Below the pieces are notes generated by a model, which saw nothing but the letters and a program-made list of their open reading frames with translations, ran no database searches and was not told where the DNA came from. A program made the position numbers and the translations under genes. A stretch of DNA of 48,421 nt from an uncultured Clostridium sp. (GTDB lineage Bacteria > Bacillota > Clostridia > TANB77 > CAG-508): NCBI GenBank assembly GCA_947367845.1, contig CANBES010000013.1:1-48421 (forward strand), in the 5' to 3' direction. Below, piece by piece: positions 41,910 through 48,421 of this stretch. Each line of letters begins with the position of its first letter. The first letter of the stretch is position 1.

Positions 41910-43139
41910 TTGGCAATAGGAGATATCATAGTGGGGGTTGATATAGGTACAAGTAAAGTTTGCACAGTAGTCGGAGAAGTCAACAATTTTGGACAAATAG
42001 AAACAATATCCAACACCTCATATAAATGTACGGGACTAAAGAAAGGTAAAATAATAAACGAAGAAGAAATTATACTAAGCTTAGCAAAATCAATAAAAGA
42101 TGCAGAAGACGAAACAAGCCTAAAAATAAACTCAGCATATGTAACAATACCAGGTAAATATGTTACAATAGTACAAAATAGTATAACAAAAGAAGCAAAA
42201 GACAAATATTCTGGGATATCAGTAAGAGATGTACAAAATGCAATAATGCAAGTAAAAGACATAGAAATTCCAGACACACAAACATTAATTGATATAGTGC
42301 CAGACAAAATAACATTAGAGAATGGAACAGTAGTAACAGACCCAGTTGGTAACTTAAGCTCAAGTTTTACAATAAGTGCACAAGTAATACTAGCTCAAAA
42401 GGACTATGTAAGACAACTACATAGCATATTCAAAAAAGCAGGACTAGAGATAGACGGAATAGTGCCAACAACACTAGCAGAAAGAAACCTAATATTAGAT
42501 AATAATGAGTTACATGACAATATAATGATACTAGACATAGGAGCGGGAAATACAGATATAGGAATATTTGAAGGTTCAAGTTTTGCTTATACAAACTCAA
42601 TTCCAGTAGGTGGAGATAACATAACAAACGACATAGCATTAGTATTAAACATAGCTGAAGAAGAAGCGGACAAGCTAAAAAGACAATACGGATTAGCATT
42701 AAAATCATTTATAGATAATGACAATGATATAATATTAAACACTTGCAAAGATACAAATAAAAGTAAAATAATAAAAAGCTCAGAATTGATAGAAATAATA
42801 GAAGCAAGAATAGAAGAAATATTCTCTATTGTAAACAAAGACATAACAAACCAAGGGCTAAAACCAAAAATCAATAACGTAGTATTAACAGGACAGGGAA
42901 TAGTAAATATAAACAAAAGTGATGTAGCTGGAAAAATCAATTTGAATATACCAGTAAAAATATCAACAGGAAGAGCAATAAGTACAGTAAAACCAGCATA
43001 TAGAACAAGTTACGCACTAGTTAGATACATAGCAGCAAGACCATTTGCAAAAACAGTATCAAGCAGTATAGATACACAAAACAATGAAAGCTTTATAAAA
43101 ACAATAATGGAAAGAATAAAAGAATTTTTCTATTCATAA
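41910..43139 (+). CDS. ftsA: Cell division protein FtsA
   Basis: This 409-residue actin-like protein tethers FtsZ to the membrane. It starts at TTG after GGAGGAG. The phosphate-1 motif VGVDIGTSKVCTVVGEVNN is at the N-terminus. The 1C domain is present (TSLKINSAYVTIPGKYVTIV), followed by the phosphate-2 motif NIMILDIGAGNTDIGIFEG and the adenosine region NNVVLTGQGIVN. The amphipathic membrane-targeting helix is at the end (FIKTIMERIKEFFYS). ftsZ starts 77 bp downstream. Confidence 0.95.
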   Translation: MAIGDIIVGVDIGTSKVCTVVGEVNNFGQIETISNTSYKCTGLKKGKIINEEEIILSLAKSIKDAEDETSLKINSAYVTIPGKYVTIVQNSITKEAKDKYSGISVRDVQNAIMQVKDIEIPDTQTLIDIVPDKITLENGTVVTDPVGNLSSSFTISAQVILAQKDYVRQLHSIFKKAGLEIDGIVPTTLAERNLILDNNELHDNIMILDIGAGNTDIGIFEGSSFAYTNSIPVGGDNITNDIALVLNIAEEEADKLKRQYGLALKSFIDNDNDIILNTCKDTNKSKIIKSSELIEIIEARIEEIFSIVNKDITNQGLKPKINNVVLTGQGIVNINKSDVAGKINLNIPVKISTGRAISTVKPAYRTSYALVRYIAARPFAKTVSSSIDTQNNESFIKTIMERIKEFFYS

Positions 43140-43216
43140 AAAATTAGCAAAAAACGCTATACAAAAAAGTTATTAATTTTAAATATAAATATAAAAATTT
43201 AGGGAGGAGTAGCTAA

Positions 43217-44353
43217 ATGATGGATTACAATAATTACAATAATAATGAAGATAATAACCTTAGCATGTTAGATGGAACAGCAACTATAAAAGTTATAGGT
43301 GTAGGTGGAGCAGGAAATAACGCAGTAAATAGAATGATTGATGCAGGAATAAAAGGGGTAGACTTCATAGCAGTAAACACAGATAGACAAGCACTACAAA
43401 CATCAAAAGCAAAAACAAAAATCCAAATAGGAGAAAAAATAACAAGAGGATTAGGAGCAGGAGCAAACCCAGACATCGGAGCACAATCTGCAGAAGAAAA
43501 CAAAGCAGAAGTAGCAGAAGTGCTAAGAGGAGCAGATATGGTATTTGTTACAGCCGGAATGGGTGGAGGAACAGGTACAGGTGCAGCTCCAATAGTTGCA
43601 CAAGCTGCAAAAGAAATGGGTATACTAACAATAGGTGTTGTTACAAAACCATTTACATTCGAAGGAAAGAAAAGATTATCACAAGCAGAACGTGGAATAG
43701 AAAGTTTAAAAGGAAAAGTAGACACATTAGTAGTAATTCCAAATGACAAACTACTACAAATAATAGACAGAAAAACATCAATAATAGAAGCTTTCAAACA
43801 AGCAGATGATATATTAAGACAAGGTGTACAAGGTATATCAGACTTAATCGCAATCCCAGGACTTGTAAACTTAGACTTTGCAGACGTAAAAACAATAATG
43901 CTAAACCAAGGAATGGCACACATGGGAGTTGGTAGTGCAACAGGAGAAAACAGAGCAGAAGACGCTGCAAAAGAAGCAATCCAAAGTCCATTACTAGAAA
44001 CATCAATTGAAGGAGCAAAAGGAGTAATAATCAACATTACAGGTGGAGAAGATTTAGGATTACACGAAGTAAACACAGCTGCTGAATTAGTACAAAGAAG
44101 TGTGGACCCAGAAGCTAACATCATATTTGGTACAGTTACAGACCCAGAAATGAGAGAAGAAATAAAAATTACAGTTATAGCAACAGGTTTTGAAAAAAAT
44201 GAACCAATATCAAGCATCGGAGTAGACAACATAGTATCAAAAACTTGGGAAAAGAAAATAAACTCTATACCAGCAAACTCAGAAACAAGCTCATCACAAA
44301 ATGATTTAGATATACCATCATTTTTAAGAAAAAACAAAAATAAAAATATGTAA
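43217..44353 (+). CDS. ftsZ: Cell division protein FtsZ
   Basis: This 378-residue tubulin-like GTPase forms the Z ring. Seen are [20 protein letters not shown], the GTP signature [20 protein letters not shown], the synergy-loop motif [11 protein letters not shown], and the C-terminal conserved peptide [12 protein letters not shown] that binds FtsA. AGGGAGGAG precedes the ATG (43220 is an alternative start). A strong terminator follows. Confidence 0.97.
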   Translation: MMDYNNYNNNEDNNLSMLDGTATIKVIGVGGAGNNAVNRMIDAGIKGVDFIAVNTDRQALQTSKAKTKIQIGEKITRGLGAGANPDIGAQSAEENKAEVAEVLRGADMVFVTAGMGGGTGTGAAPIVAQAAKEMGILTIGVVTKPFTFEGKKRLSQAERGIESLKGKVDTLVVIPNDKLLQIIDRKTSIIEAFKQADDILRQGVQGISDLIAIPGLVNLDFADVKTIMLNQGMAHMGVGSATGENRAEDAAKEAIQSPLLETSIEGAKGVIINITGGEDLGLHEVNTAAELVQRSVDPEANIIFGTVTDPEMREEIKITVIATGFEKNEPISSIGVDNIVSKTWEKKINSIPANSETSSSQNDLDIPSFLRKNKNKNM

Positions 44354-44366
44354 TAAAACAAAATAG

Positions 44367-44404
44367 AAGAAATAATCGAAATTGCTCGATTATTTCTTTT
44401 TTTC
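44367..44404 (+). terminator. Intrinsic terminator after ftsZ
   Basis: AAGAAATAATCGA (44367-44379) pairs perfectly with TCGATTATTTCTT (44386-44398), followed by T residues. Confidence 0.92.
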
Positions 44405-44466
44405 GCCCATAAGAAAAGACAACTTTTTCAAAACATAAGTAGTACAATAGCTTTGCAGGTGATAAT

Positions 44467-45354
44467 ATGACCATATATATAGATGTAGTATTATTAGAAA
44501 ACTTAATAATGAATTACATTATACTATTTACAACAGGATTAGTAATGAAAATAAAAACAAAACATGTAAGACTACTTTTGGCAAGTTTGTTAGGAGCAAT
44601 ATATTCAGTAGTTGCATATGCAGGGATACTAAAAGCGTATTCAAGTATAATATTAAAATTTATATTATCAATAATAATAGTATTTATAGCATATAATCCA
44701 CAAAGTGCGAAAAAACTGTGCAAAACTTTACTGCTATTTTACTTAACATCATTTGTATTTGGCGGAGCAGCGTTTGCACTGATTTACATAGTAAGACCAC
44801 AAGACATCATAATGAAAAACGGATTATTCTTAGGAACATATCCACTAAAAACAGTTATGCTTGGAGCAATAATTGCATTTGCAGTAATAATTACAGCATT
44901 TTCAGTTGTCAAAAGCAAAATATCAAAAAAAGCACTGTTTTGTGAAATAGAAATAAAAGTAAATGGAAAAATAGTAAAAACCAAAGCGATGATAGACACA
45001 GGAAACTTACTAAAAGACCCATTTACAAATACACCTGTTGTGGTAGTCGAAAGTTCACTTTTATATGAGTGCATACCAAAAGAAATTTTATATAATTTAG
45101 AAGATATAATAGGAGGTGATTTTGAAAAAGTACCAAATAATATAAAAGAAGAATATATGCAAAAATTAAAGCTAATACCATTTTCGTCATTAGGAAAACA
45201 AAATGGAATGTTATTAGGAATAAAAGCGGAATATATAAATGTAAAAACAGATGAACAAGAAAATAAAAATACAAATGTAATAATTGGAATATACGACAAA
45301 TCACTAACTAAAAGGGGTGAGTATGGGGCTTTAATTGGAATTGAATTACTTTAG
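44467..45354 (+). CDS. spoIIGA: Sigma-E processing peptidase SpoIIGA
   Basis: This 295-residue septal protease activates pro-sigma-E in the mother cell. The N-terminal half has five membrane helices (IYIDVVLLENLIMNYIILFT, LLASLLGAIYSVVAYAGILK). The C-terminal aspartyl-protease-like domain has the catalytic motif AMIDTGNLLKDPFTNTPVVV, then SSLGKQNGMLLGIKAEYI. A GCAGGTGA site precedes the ATG. sigE follows after 93 bp, as in all spoIIG loci. Confidence 0.93.
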   Translation: MTIYIDVVLLENLIMNYIILFTTGLVMKIKTKHVRLLLASLLGAIYSVVAYAGILKAYSSIILKFILSIIIVFIAYNPQSAKKLCKTLLLFYLTSFVFGGAAFALIYIVRPQDIIMKNGLFLGTYPLKTVMLGAIIAFAVIITAFSVVKSKISKKALFCEIEIKVNGKIVKTKAMIDTGNLLKDPFTNTPVVVVESSLLYECIPKEILYNLEDIIGGDFEKVPNNIKEEYMQKLKLIPFSSLGKQNGMLLGIKAEYINVKTDEQENKNTNVIIGIYDKSLTKRGEYGALIGIELL

Positions 45355-45447
45355 TTGGGAAATAATTACGATTTTGGCTGTATCAAATTTAGTTGGCGAA
45401 ATTTAATTCTTTCTCAACTTGAGAATGTTAACGAGAAGGGAGAAAGA

Positions 45448-46186
45448 ATGAAATTATTTGATTTTATGAAAAACAGTATCGGCTCAATCTGCGCAAAATA
45501 CATAAACGACGAAAACGAAATAGAATACTTGCCCATTTTTTACATAGCAGGAAGCCAAACATTACCACCACCGCTAGAACCTGAAGAAGAAGAAAAAATG
45601 ATACAAAAACTATCAGAAGAAGACAACTTAGAAGCAAGACAAACACTAGTAGAAAGAAATTTAAGACTAGTTGTATACATAGCCAAAAAATTCGAAAACA
45701 CAGGAATAGGAATAGAAGACCTAATATCAATAGGAACAATAGGACTAATGAAAGGAGTAAACACATTCAACTCTGGGAAGAATATTAAACTTGCAACATA
45801 TGCATCAAGATGCATAGAAAACGAAATACTAATGTTTTTAAGAAAAAGCAATAGAATAAAAGGAGAAGTCTCAATAGACGAACCATTGAACAAAGACAGA
45901 GACGGAAACGAATTGCTACTTTCAGACATACTCGGAACAGAACCAGACGTGACATCAAGAAATTTAGAAGATGAAGTTGACAGAGCATTGCTACGTGCAT
46001 CAATTTCTAAACTTAAAGAACGAGAAAAAGACATAATGGAAATGAGATTTGGGTTCAAAAACGGAAAAGAGAAAACTCAAAAAGAAGTTGCCGACGAACT
46101 TCGGAATTTCTCAAAGCTATATTTCGCGTTTGGAAAAAAAGATTATAAATAAAATGAAAAAAGAAATAGCAAGTAAGATAGGCTGA
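45448..46186 (+). CDS. sigE: Sporulation sigma factor E precursor, with one +1 frameshift at CGGA
   Basis: With a +1 shift at CGGA 46102 this is a 245-residue pro-sigma-E, mother-cell sigma factor. Compared with B. subtilis: the pro-region ends [19 protein letters not shown] (cleaved by SpoIIGA), region 2 has [20 protein letters not shown] and [19 protein letters not shown], and region 4 starts [15 protein letters not shown]. The frame breaks inside the region 4.2 helix-turn-helix: QKEVADEL, then after the shift [20 protein letters not shown], almost the B. subtilis sequence. Unshifted translation gives 17 wrong residues and loses -35 recognition. The start ATG at 45448 has GGGAG upstream. 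The restored TGA stop (46184-46186) lies in a dispersed repeat. Confidence 0.95.
46102..46105 (+). other. CGGA +1 frameshift site 6 (sigE)
   Basis: In frame: GAC GAA CTT CGG AAT TTC. Dropping the C gives GAA CTT GGA ATT TCT CAA AGC TAT ATT, i.e. the universal L-G-I-S-Q-S-Y-I of sigma-E region 4.2. Confidence 0.95.
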
Positions 46187-46241
46187 TGTTTTTGGGGACG
46201 GAGCAAAAAAACATCGATTGGTTAAGGAGTGTCCCTGTTGG
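46184..46241 (+). repeat. GGGGACGGAGC repeat plus GTCCCTGTTGGCAA unit
   Basis: A copy of the 35-base element (46185-46219) begins inside the shifted sigE stop codon. It is followed by GTCCCTGTTGGCAA (46228-46241), the reverse complement of a unit at 38552. It lies between sigE and sigG. Confidence 0.8.
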
Positions 46242-46316
46242 CAATTTTTAAAAAAAGTATAAAAAACCTTATTTTGGAAATACTTAGTTTAAGTAAATTC
46301 AAAGGAGGTTTTTCTT

Positions 46317-47093
46317 TTGTTAAACAACAAAGTAGAAATATGTGGAGTAAACACATCAAAATTACCTTTGCTTAGCAAAAAGGAAAAAGAAGAACTATTC
46401 ATAAAAATAAAAGAAGGAGATAATGAAGCAAGAACTACATTTATAAATGGAAATTTAAGATTAGTATTAAGTGTGATACAAAGATTCTATGGAAGAGGCG
46501 AAGCGGCAGACGACCTATTCCAAGTAGGATGTGTTGGGTTGATAAAGGCAATTGATAATTTTGATTTAAGTCAAAATGTACAATTTAGTACGTATGCGGT
46601 TCCAATGATAATTGGAGAAGTGAAAAGATATTTGAGGGATAACAATAGTATAAGAGTAAGTAGGTCAATAAGAGATTTAGCATATAAGGCAATTCAATTT
46701 AAAGAAAAATATAACAAAGAACATGGCAAAGAACCAACAATAGACGAAATTGCAAAAGAACTTGGAGTGGAAAGAGAAGATGTAGTATTTAGTTTTGATG
46801 CAATACAAGATCCAGTATCTTTACAAGAGCCTATATACAACGACGGTGCAGAAAATATTTATATAATAGACCAAATAAAAGACAGCAAAAATACTGATGA
46901 ACAATGGACAGAGAGTATGACAATTTCTGGTGCGCTTCAAAAGTTGAATGAAAAAGAAAGAACAATTGTAACTAAAAGATTTTTTGATGGCAGAACTCAA
47001 ATGGAAGTTGCTGACGAAATTGGTATATCTCAAGCTCAAGTTTCTAGACTAGAAAAAAGTGCAATAGAGCATATAAAAAGATATTATAAATAA
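46317..47093 (+). CDS. sigG: Sporulation sigma factor G
   Basis: This 258-residue forespore sigma factor starts at TTG with an AAAGGAGG site. Seen are NNKVEICGVNTSKLPLLSKK (the conserved SigG N-terminus), region 2 NLRLVLSVIQRFYGRGEAAD and DLFQVGCVGLIKAIDNFDLS, QFSTYAVPMIIGEVKRYLRD, and region 4.2 MEVADEIGISQAQVSRLEKS. Unlike sigE, this helix-turn-helix is encoded without a frame break (GAA ATT GGT ATA). spoIIGA-sigE-sigG is the classical order. Confidence 0.95.
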   Translation: MLNNKVEICGVNTSKLPLLSKKEKEELFIKIKEGDNEARTTFINGNLRLVLSVIQRFYGRGEAADDLFQVGCVGLIKAIDNFDLSQNVQFSTYAVPMIIGEVKRYLRDNNSIRVSRSIRDLAYKAIQFKEKYNKEHGKEPTIDEIAKELGVEREDVVFSFDAIQDPVSLQEPIYNDGAENIYIIDQIKDSKNTDEQWTESMTISGALQKLNEKERTIVTKRFFDGRTQMEVADEIGISQAQVSRLEKSAIEHIKRYYK

Positions 47094-47096
47094 TTT

Positions 47097-47143
47097 GGGA
47101 CATTTGGGGAAGTTTCCTTTTGGACATTTTGTCCATTTTGGAC
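47097..47143 (-). repeat. GTCCCCAAATG repeat, copy 2 (inverted)
   Basis: This is the reverse complement of the element at 19983-20030 with few differences. It begins 3 bp after the sigG stop codon. Confidence 0.8.
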
Positions 47144-47219
47144 ACATCTATTATTTTTATTATTTTTTTGGGTTTCATACATATAATGTATAAAATCAAA
47201 ATATGGAAAGGGATGTGTT

Positions 47220-47453
47220 ATGGTAGATAAAGGTTTGGACTTTAAGCATAAAGAAGTTGTTAATATAAATGATGGAAAGCGATTGGGATATGTGCAAGAC
47301 GTTTGTGCTGATTTGGAAACTGGCACTATTACTCATATTATTGTTCCAGGGAGCAATAAGCTTCTTAATATTTTCTCTCAGAGCAATGATGTTGTAATTC
47401 CGTGGAAAGCTGTTAAATGTATTGGTGATGATTTGATTTTAGTTGAGATTTGA
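47220..47453 (+). CDS. ylmC: YlmC/YmxH family sporulation protein (PRC-barrel)
   Basis: This 77-residue PRC-barrel protein reads FKHKEVVNINDGKRLGYVQD, then LETGTITHIIVPGSNKLLN and NDVVIPWKAVKCIGDDLILV. This is the pattern of YlmC/YmxH, small proteins conserved in spore formers, often near sigE and sigG, with unknown biochemical role. A GGGATGTGTT stretch precedes the ATG, giving only a weak ribosome binding site. Confidence 0.88.
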   Translation: MVDKGLDFKHKEVVNINDGKRLGYVQDVCADLETGTITHIIVPGSNKLLNIFSQSNDVVIPWKAVKCIGDDLILVEI

Positions 47454-47754
47454 CAAACTAATGGTTTATAGGAGTGCAACAAAAATAGAAATAATTTCGT
47501 ACAACGTATTGACTAATTACATAATTATAGATAAAATTATAATGAAAATTAAATCTATTTTTTGTAAATAGTAAAGAAAAGAACCTTGAAAATTTAATAT
47601 CTTTGTTAGAAAAGTGAATAGGTGGGAATACTATTTGCAAAAGTGGAGATAATTTAGATAAAGAAAAATATTAAGTAAAAGTAGCAAAATTTGAAAAGGA
47701 ACAAAAGCGAAGAAAGATAAGTAGAAAACAAAAGAGAGAAGGGAGAAATTTTTT
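47454..47754 (+). other. Intergenic region with promoter for the prepilin-like gene
   Basis: No gene is seen in these 301 bp. TTGACT (47509-47514), a 17-bp spacer and TAAAAT (47532-47537) form a likely promoter. This leaves a long 5' leader of about 210 bases before the AAGGGAG site, in which I find no strong hairpin. Confidence 0.5.
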
Positions 47755-48421
47755 ATGCAAATAAAAAATAGAAAGTTAAAGAAAAATAACAAAGGTATTA
47801 CATTAATAGCACTAGTAATCACAATAATTGTGCTTTTGATACTTGCAGGAGTAGCAATAGCGACATTAACAGGAGACAATGGAATATTAACAAAAGCAGC
47901 ACAAGCTAAAAAAGATACAGAAAGAGCAAGTGAAGATGAAATGAGAAGATTGACAATGTTAGAAGCAGCATCAAATATTGGAAATACAGAATATACAGAT
48001 ACGAATGGAGAGACAGCGACAATACCAGCTGGATTCGCAGTATCACAAATTGAAGGAGAAAATACAGTAGAAAATGGATTAGTGATAGTAGACGCTAATG
48101 GAAACGAATTTGTATGGATACCAGTGTCAACGGCGGTATCTGATACAGAAGCCAATGGTACAAATAATAAAGCAATGGCAGTAAATTTAGGAACAGAAGA
48201 AAATCCGCAATATAGGGGATTATTATACGATTTTACAGATACAGCCTCAATTGTACAAAGTGGTTGTACAACAACTACAAGTAGTCGTAGAGAGCCAGAT
48301 ATAGTGAGTAATTTTGATAATGACACACGAACATATTTAAGTGAAATAGGATTAACACAAGCAAGTTTTCAGGCAGAGATGCAAAGTTCCTATAATAATA
48401 TGATAAAAAGTGTGTATATAA
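47755..48421 (+). CDS. Prepilin-like protein with FGE/C-type-lectin-like domain (3' end outside window)
   Basis: The first 222 residues are visible; the gene runs off the window. Residues 13-36 (KGITLIALVITIIVLLILAG) form a type IV prepilin-like signal with G-I-T-L in place of the usual G-F-T-L-I-E, followed by ATLTGDNGILTKAAQAK. Residues about 90-125 (IPAGFAVSQIEGENTVENGL, DANGNEFVWIPVSTAV) match the start of the FGE-like domain also present at 36186 (DGSQFVWIPVGS). The gene is a surface or pseudopilus protein. Related Clostridial proteins can be retroelement targets at their C-terminus, but that part is not in the window. GGGAGAAATTTTTTATG marks the start. Confidence 0.75.
   Translation, partial: MQIKNRKLKKNNKGITLIALVITIIVLLILAGVAIATLTGDNGILTKAAQAKKDTERASEDEMRRLTMLEAASNIGNTEYTDTNGETATIPAGFAVSQIEGENTVENGLVIVDANGNEFVWIPVSTAVSDTEANGTNNKAMAVNLGTEENPQYRGLLYDFTDTASIVQSGCTTTTSSRREPDIVSNFDNDTRTYLSEIGLTQASFQAEMQSSYNNMIKSVYI

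Noticed and set aside
43234..44361. Long minus-strand open frame opposite ftsZ
   Set aside because: It is a mirror of ftsZ codon usage with no recognisable protein or ribosome binding site.

Overview
The window is low-GC, A-rich DNA from a spore-forming member of the Clostridia, most likely an uncultured gut lineage (an inference from base composition, codon use and gene content). Pointers are cwlD, spoIIGA, sigE, sigG and a YlmC/YmxH protein for sporulation, the murA-divIB-DUF881-sbp-ftsA-ftsZ division cluster in Bacillus-like order, pyruvate formate-lyase with its activase for anaerobic life, and prepilin/formylglycine-enzyme-like surface proteins of the kind common in gut Clostridia. Glycine is mostly GGA and arginine mostly AGA.

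Layout. 0.1-1.4 kb: rpsF-ssb-rpsR. 1.4-6.4 kb: membrane and signalling proteins, including a receiver-GGDEF protein and the CwlD amidase. 6.4-14.5 kb: one giant ndvB-type cyclic glucan synthase gene broken by two +1 shifts. 14.6-16 kb (minus): a transglycosylase and a 5'-nucleotidase. 16-20.6 kb: dinD with an SOS-type promoter, an HD hydrolase, ruvA, rarA (one +1 shift) and two half-size TauE/SafE permeases. 20.7-29.6 kb: small membrane proteins, a polysaccharide deacetylase, a two-OB-fold SSB-like protein, a large membrane protein, two pseudouridine synthases, an S1 protein and a winged-helix protein. 29.7-36 kb (mostly minus): pflA, pflB, an XRE regulator and asnS, with a plus-strand M23 peptidase that has no standard start codon. 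36.1-37.1 kb: an isolated gene of different codon use resembling a diversity-generating-retroelement target. 37.3-47.5 kb: murA (two +1 shifts), divIB, two DUF881 genes, sbp, ftsA, ftsZ, spoIIGA, sigE (one +1 shift), sigG, ylmC. The window ends inside a prepilin-like gene.

Main discovery. Six times, in four otherwise intact genes (ndvB twice, rarA, murA twice, sigE), the reading frame breaks at the same tetranucleotide, CGGA. The codon in frame is CGG. Skipping its C and reading GGA as glycine restores the conserved protein every time, including MurA's catalytic cysteine segment and the DNA-binding helix-turn-helix of sigma-E. By eye, across roughly 14,500 codons, in-frame CGG occurs only at these six sites plus twice in the foreign-looking gene at 36.2 kb, while CGT, CGC and CGA are all used as arginine. 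This suggests that CGG has no normal decoder here and that CGGA is read with a +1 shift (or as a four-base glycine codon). It resembles the recoding reported at AGG and CCC in Perkinsus mitochondria; I know of no bacterial precedent.

Secondary themes: intrinsic-terminator hairpins that contain the ribosome binding site of the next gene (cwlD, ndvB, a TauE/SafE gene); a dispersed GGGGACGGAGC hairpin repeat that sits on or next to stop codons; and a perfect 22-bp palindrome over the promoter of the retroelement-target-like gene.
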